From Rhodospirillales bacterium (GTDB lineage: Bacteria; Pseudomonadota; Gammaproteobacteria; Steroidobacterales; Rariloculaceae), in the NCBI GenBank assembly GCA_024640665.1, contig JAHEEO010000040.1, forward strand, positions 1-16,176: DNA of 16,176 nt, written 5' to 3'. Positions 14,275-16,176 of this stretch are shown here, piece by piece; position 1 is the stretch's first letter; each line of letters starts with the position of its first letter. Under the pieces are notes generated by a model that did no database searches, was not told where the DNA came from, and saw nothing but the letters and a program-made list of their open reading frames with translations. A program made the position numbers and the translations under genes.

Positions 14275-15120
14275 ATGACTTCCGAAATCCCTGACGACAT
14301 CGAAACGAGCGTCGAAGCAGCACTCGCAGAGGACGTTGGTAAAGGCGACCTCACAGCCGCATTAATCCCGTACAAGGCCGAAGCCGAAGCCGATATCACC
14401 GTCCGCGAGGCAGCCGTCATTTGCGGAATACCGTGGGTAGACGAGGTCTTCCGCCAATTAGATACCGAAGTAAATATCGAATGGCTCGTTGCAGATGGCG
14501 AGCGCTGTGAAGCAAATACGAAAATCTGCAAACTACAGGGCAAAGCACGCTCACTACTAACAGGTGAACGCACGGCGCTGAACTTCCTGCAAACATTATC
14601 TGGGACCGCCACGGTTACAGCGCGCTACTGCGACGCCGTCAGCGCCACGTCGGCCAAGATTCTCGATACTCGCAAAACAATTCCCGGCATGCGCCTCGCG
14701 CAAAAATATGCAGTGCGATGCGGTGGCGGGACGAATCATCGAGTTGGGCTCTTCGATGCCATTTTGATTAAGGAAAATCACATTGCCGCGTCGCAGAATC
14801 TGCGCGATGCAGTGGCCCGGGCTACTCAGCTCTCCTTAGGCGCCATGATCGAAGTTGAAATAGAAACCCTGGAACAGCTTGACGAAGCGCTGGACACGGG
14901 CGCCAGTCGCGTGTTGTTGGATAACTTCACCCTAGACATGTTGCGCGAAGCAGTAATCCGACGGGACAAACATCCCGCGCACAGAAAAATGCTGGAGGCT
15001 TCTGGCGGCATTACGTTAGCGAACATTGGCGAGGTTGCGGCAACCGGCGTCGACTTAATCTCGATCGGCGCACTGACGAAACACGTGACGGCAATAGACT
15101 ATTCGATGTTAGTAACCTAA
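14275..15120 (+). CDS. nadC: Nicotinate-nucleotide pyrophosphorylase (quinolinate phosphoribosyltransferase)
   Basis: NadC converts quinolinate and PRPP to nicotinate mononucleotide, CO2 and pyrophosphate in de novo NAD synthesis. The 281-residue product has ALAEDVGKGDLTAALIP at the N-terminus, GERTALNFLQTLSG (Arg99), ILDTRKTIPGMR (Arg133, Lys134, Arg140), YAVRCGGGTNHRVGLFDAILIKENH (His155, Arg156, Lys166), EVEIETLEQ and the C-terminal SGGITLANIGEVAATGVDLISIGALT phosphate-binding loops, all typical. ATG 14275 is preferred. A TTG at 14257 would start inside the upstream hairpin and adds six non-conserved residues. The stop TAA overlaps the convergent GGDEF-EAL stop. NadA and NadB are not in the window. 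Confidence 0.96.
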   Translation: MTSEIPDDIETSVEAALAEDVGKGDLTAALIPYKAEAEADITVREAAVICGIPWVDEVFRQLDTEVNIEWLVADGERCEANTKICKLQGKARSLLTGERTALNFLQTLSGTATVTARYCDAVSATSAKILDTRKTIPGMRLAQKYAVRCGGGTNHRVGLFDAILIKENHIAASQNLRDAVARATQLSLGAMIEVEIETLEQLDEALDTGASRVLLDNFTLDMLREAVIRRDKHPAHRKMLEASGGITLANIGEVAATGVDLISIGALTKHVTAIDYSMLVT

Positions 15121-16176
15121 CTGCTCTTCTTCGACGAATCGGACCAAGTAGTCGCCTTAAATAACTCGTGCGGTTTATCGACCCCGTACCCCTGCGCATA
15201 GTCGACGCCTAAACCGCGCAGCATCGTAATAATTTCAGCGTTTTCGGCGAACTCAGCGATTGTCTGCTTACCGGTCAGATGGCCGATCTCGTTGATCGAA
15301 CGTACCATTTCTCGATCTATCGGATCATGCAAAATTTCCCGAACGAAACTGCCGTCAATCTTTAGATAATCGACTGGAAAGTGCTTTAGATAGCCAAAAG
15401 AAGATAAGCCGGTTCCAAAGTCATCCAAAGCAAACCGACAGCCCAGTTCTTTCAGCGCATGAATGAAGCGATTAGCTTGCGAGTAGCTTGCTATTGCCGC
15501 TGTTTCAGTTATCTCAAAGCAGATTAGCGACCCGTCTAAACCACTGGTTCGAAACTGATCAACTACAAAAGGTAAGAATTTCTCGTCCGCCAGACTCTGC
15601 CCCGACAAATTTATCGCACAAAGCGACAATCGCTCGCGCTCGTCTGCTTCGGAAACCAACCAGCGAAAGACATTGGTAATGACCCATCGATCAATGCTTG
15701 GCGTTATTCCGTATCTTTCCGCCGAGTTAATAAACAGCTCTGGAGAGACAATCTGTCCGGTTTCGTCGCGCATCCGTAACAACAGCTCATAATGCGCTCC
15801 CTGATCTAGGCCAGGCTGCAACGGCTGAATAGTTTGCCTATACATTTCGAAGCGGTTGTCTTCGAGCGCATTGCTGATTCGCGCGGCCCACTGCATCTCC
15901 TTACGCCGCTTCATCAAGTCGATATCGTTCTCTTCGTAACAATAAACTCGATTTCTGCCCGCATCCTTGGCTGCTGCGCAGGCGCTATCGGCCGCAGTCA
16001 ATAGCGAAGCGACGTCGTCCGTACTTGGCAGTATCGGCACGACACCAATACTGACACCGAGCCTAAATGTTCGCTCTTCCCAGATAAACTTGAACTCATC
16101 GACAACTTCACGCAGCGTTTCCGCAGTGCGGACCGCTTCTTCCAATGTGCAGCCCTCCAACAAAACGCCAAACTCA
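15117..16176 (-). CDS. GGDEF-EAL domain protein, cyclic-di-GMP phosphodiesterase type (5' end outside window)
   Basis: A cyclic-di-GMP signalling protein cut by the right edge. The first visible residues are EFGVLLEGC, the end of a GG[D/E]EF motif, so a GGDEF domain and probably a sensor domain lie to the right; the TTG at 16163 is not a start. Numbered from that Leu, the visible GGDEF tail ends near 80 and the EAL domain runs about 88-340. Metal and catalytic residues are all present: Glu126 (motif reads ELL rather than EAL), Asn185, Glu217, Asp247/Asp248 in DDFGTG, Lys268, Glu304 and Gln324. The EAL domain is therefore probably active as a phosphodiesterase. GGDEF activity cannot be judged because its key residues are outside. 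The gene is convergent with nadC and shares CTAA with it. Confidence 0.92.
   Translation of the reverse strand, partial: EFGVLLEGCTLEEAVRTAETLREVVDEFKFIWEERTFRLGVSIGVVPILPSTDDVASLLTAADSACAAAKDAGRNRVYCYEENDIDLMKRRKEMQWAARISNALEDNRFEMYRQTIQPLQPGLDQGAHYELLLRMRDETGQIVSPELFINSAERYGITPSIDRWVITNVFRWLVSEADERERLSLCAINLSGQSLADEKFLPFVVDQFRTSGLDGSLICFEITETAAIASYSQANRFIHALKELGCRFALDDFGTGLSSFGYLKHFPVDYLKIDGSFVREILHDPIDREMVRSINEIGHLTGKQTIAEFAENAEIITMLRGLGVDYAQGYGVDKPHELFKATTWSDSSKKSS

Noticed and set aside
14127..14612. 161-residue minus-strand open frame across the PuuD-like/nadC junction
   Set aside because: Antisense to two well-supported genes; Ser-rich composition typical of shadow frames.
1..16176. 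Hidden mobile element, CRISPR array, toxin-antitoxin or defence locus
   Set aside because: I found no transposase or integrase motifs, regularly spaced repeats or small paired genes; gaps are short and genes are housekeeping.

Overview
The window looks like an ordinary, gene-dense stretch of a gammaproteobacterial chromosome. The reasons are the rnf/rsx C-D-G-E order followed directly by nth, the homodimeric-type pyruvate dehydrogenase E1 (AceE) in one operon with E2 and E3, an RNase T gene (a gammaproteobacterial family), and a monothiol CGFS glutaredoxin beside it. The lipoyl domain fused to E3 (dihydrolipoyl dehydrogenase) recalls Neisseria and Xanthomonas-like lineages. Genus cannot be told from the sequence alone. 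I see no insertion sequence, prophage, CRISPR array, tRNA or rRNA, and no gap above 300 bases without a gene.

Layout. (1) Positions 1-4460, plus strand: the 3' part of rsxC (its true start lies left of the window), then rsxD, rsxG, rsxE and nth. Every junction is an overlap of 4 to 11 bases, so this is one co-translated block: a membrane electron-transfer complex plus the Fe-S repair glycosylase endonuclease III. (2) Positions 4506-10708, minus strand: aceE, aceF, lpdA, the complete pyruvate dehydrogenase complex, with two lipoyl domains in E2 and a third on E3. (3) A 165-base divergent promoter region. (4) Positions 10874-13044, plus strand: an M17 leucyl-aminopeptidase-family gene overlapping rnt (RNase T). 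(5) grxD on the minus strand, overlapping rnt tail to tail inside a 15-base tandem repeat. (6) A 183-base divergent region with a strong dyad, then a membrane protein resembling the N-terminal domain of PuuD-type urate hydroxylase, then a structured 82-base gap and nadC, plus strand. (7) A GGDEF-EAL cyclic-di-GMP protein on the minus strand, cut by the right edge and overlapping nadC tail to tail.

Functional links are mostly housekeeping. PDH makes acetyl-CoA and NADH, NadC makes the NAD precursor nicotinate mononucleotide, and Rnf exchanges electrons between NADH and a low-potential carrier. Rnf, Nth and GrxD all involve Fe-S clusters. These links are inference from adjacency and known family roles.

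I did not find a convincing new multi-gene system. The observations most worth checking are small: a hairpin leader that may occlude the nadC ribosome binding site, a dyad over the likely -35 of the PuuD-like gene, two abutting 18-base inverted repeats inside aceE, and the tandem repeat across the rnt/grxD stop codons.
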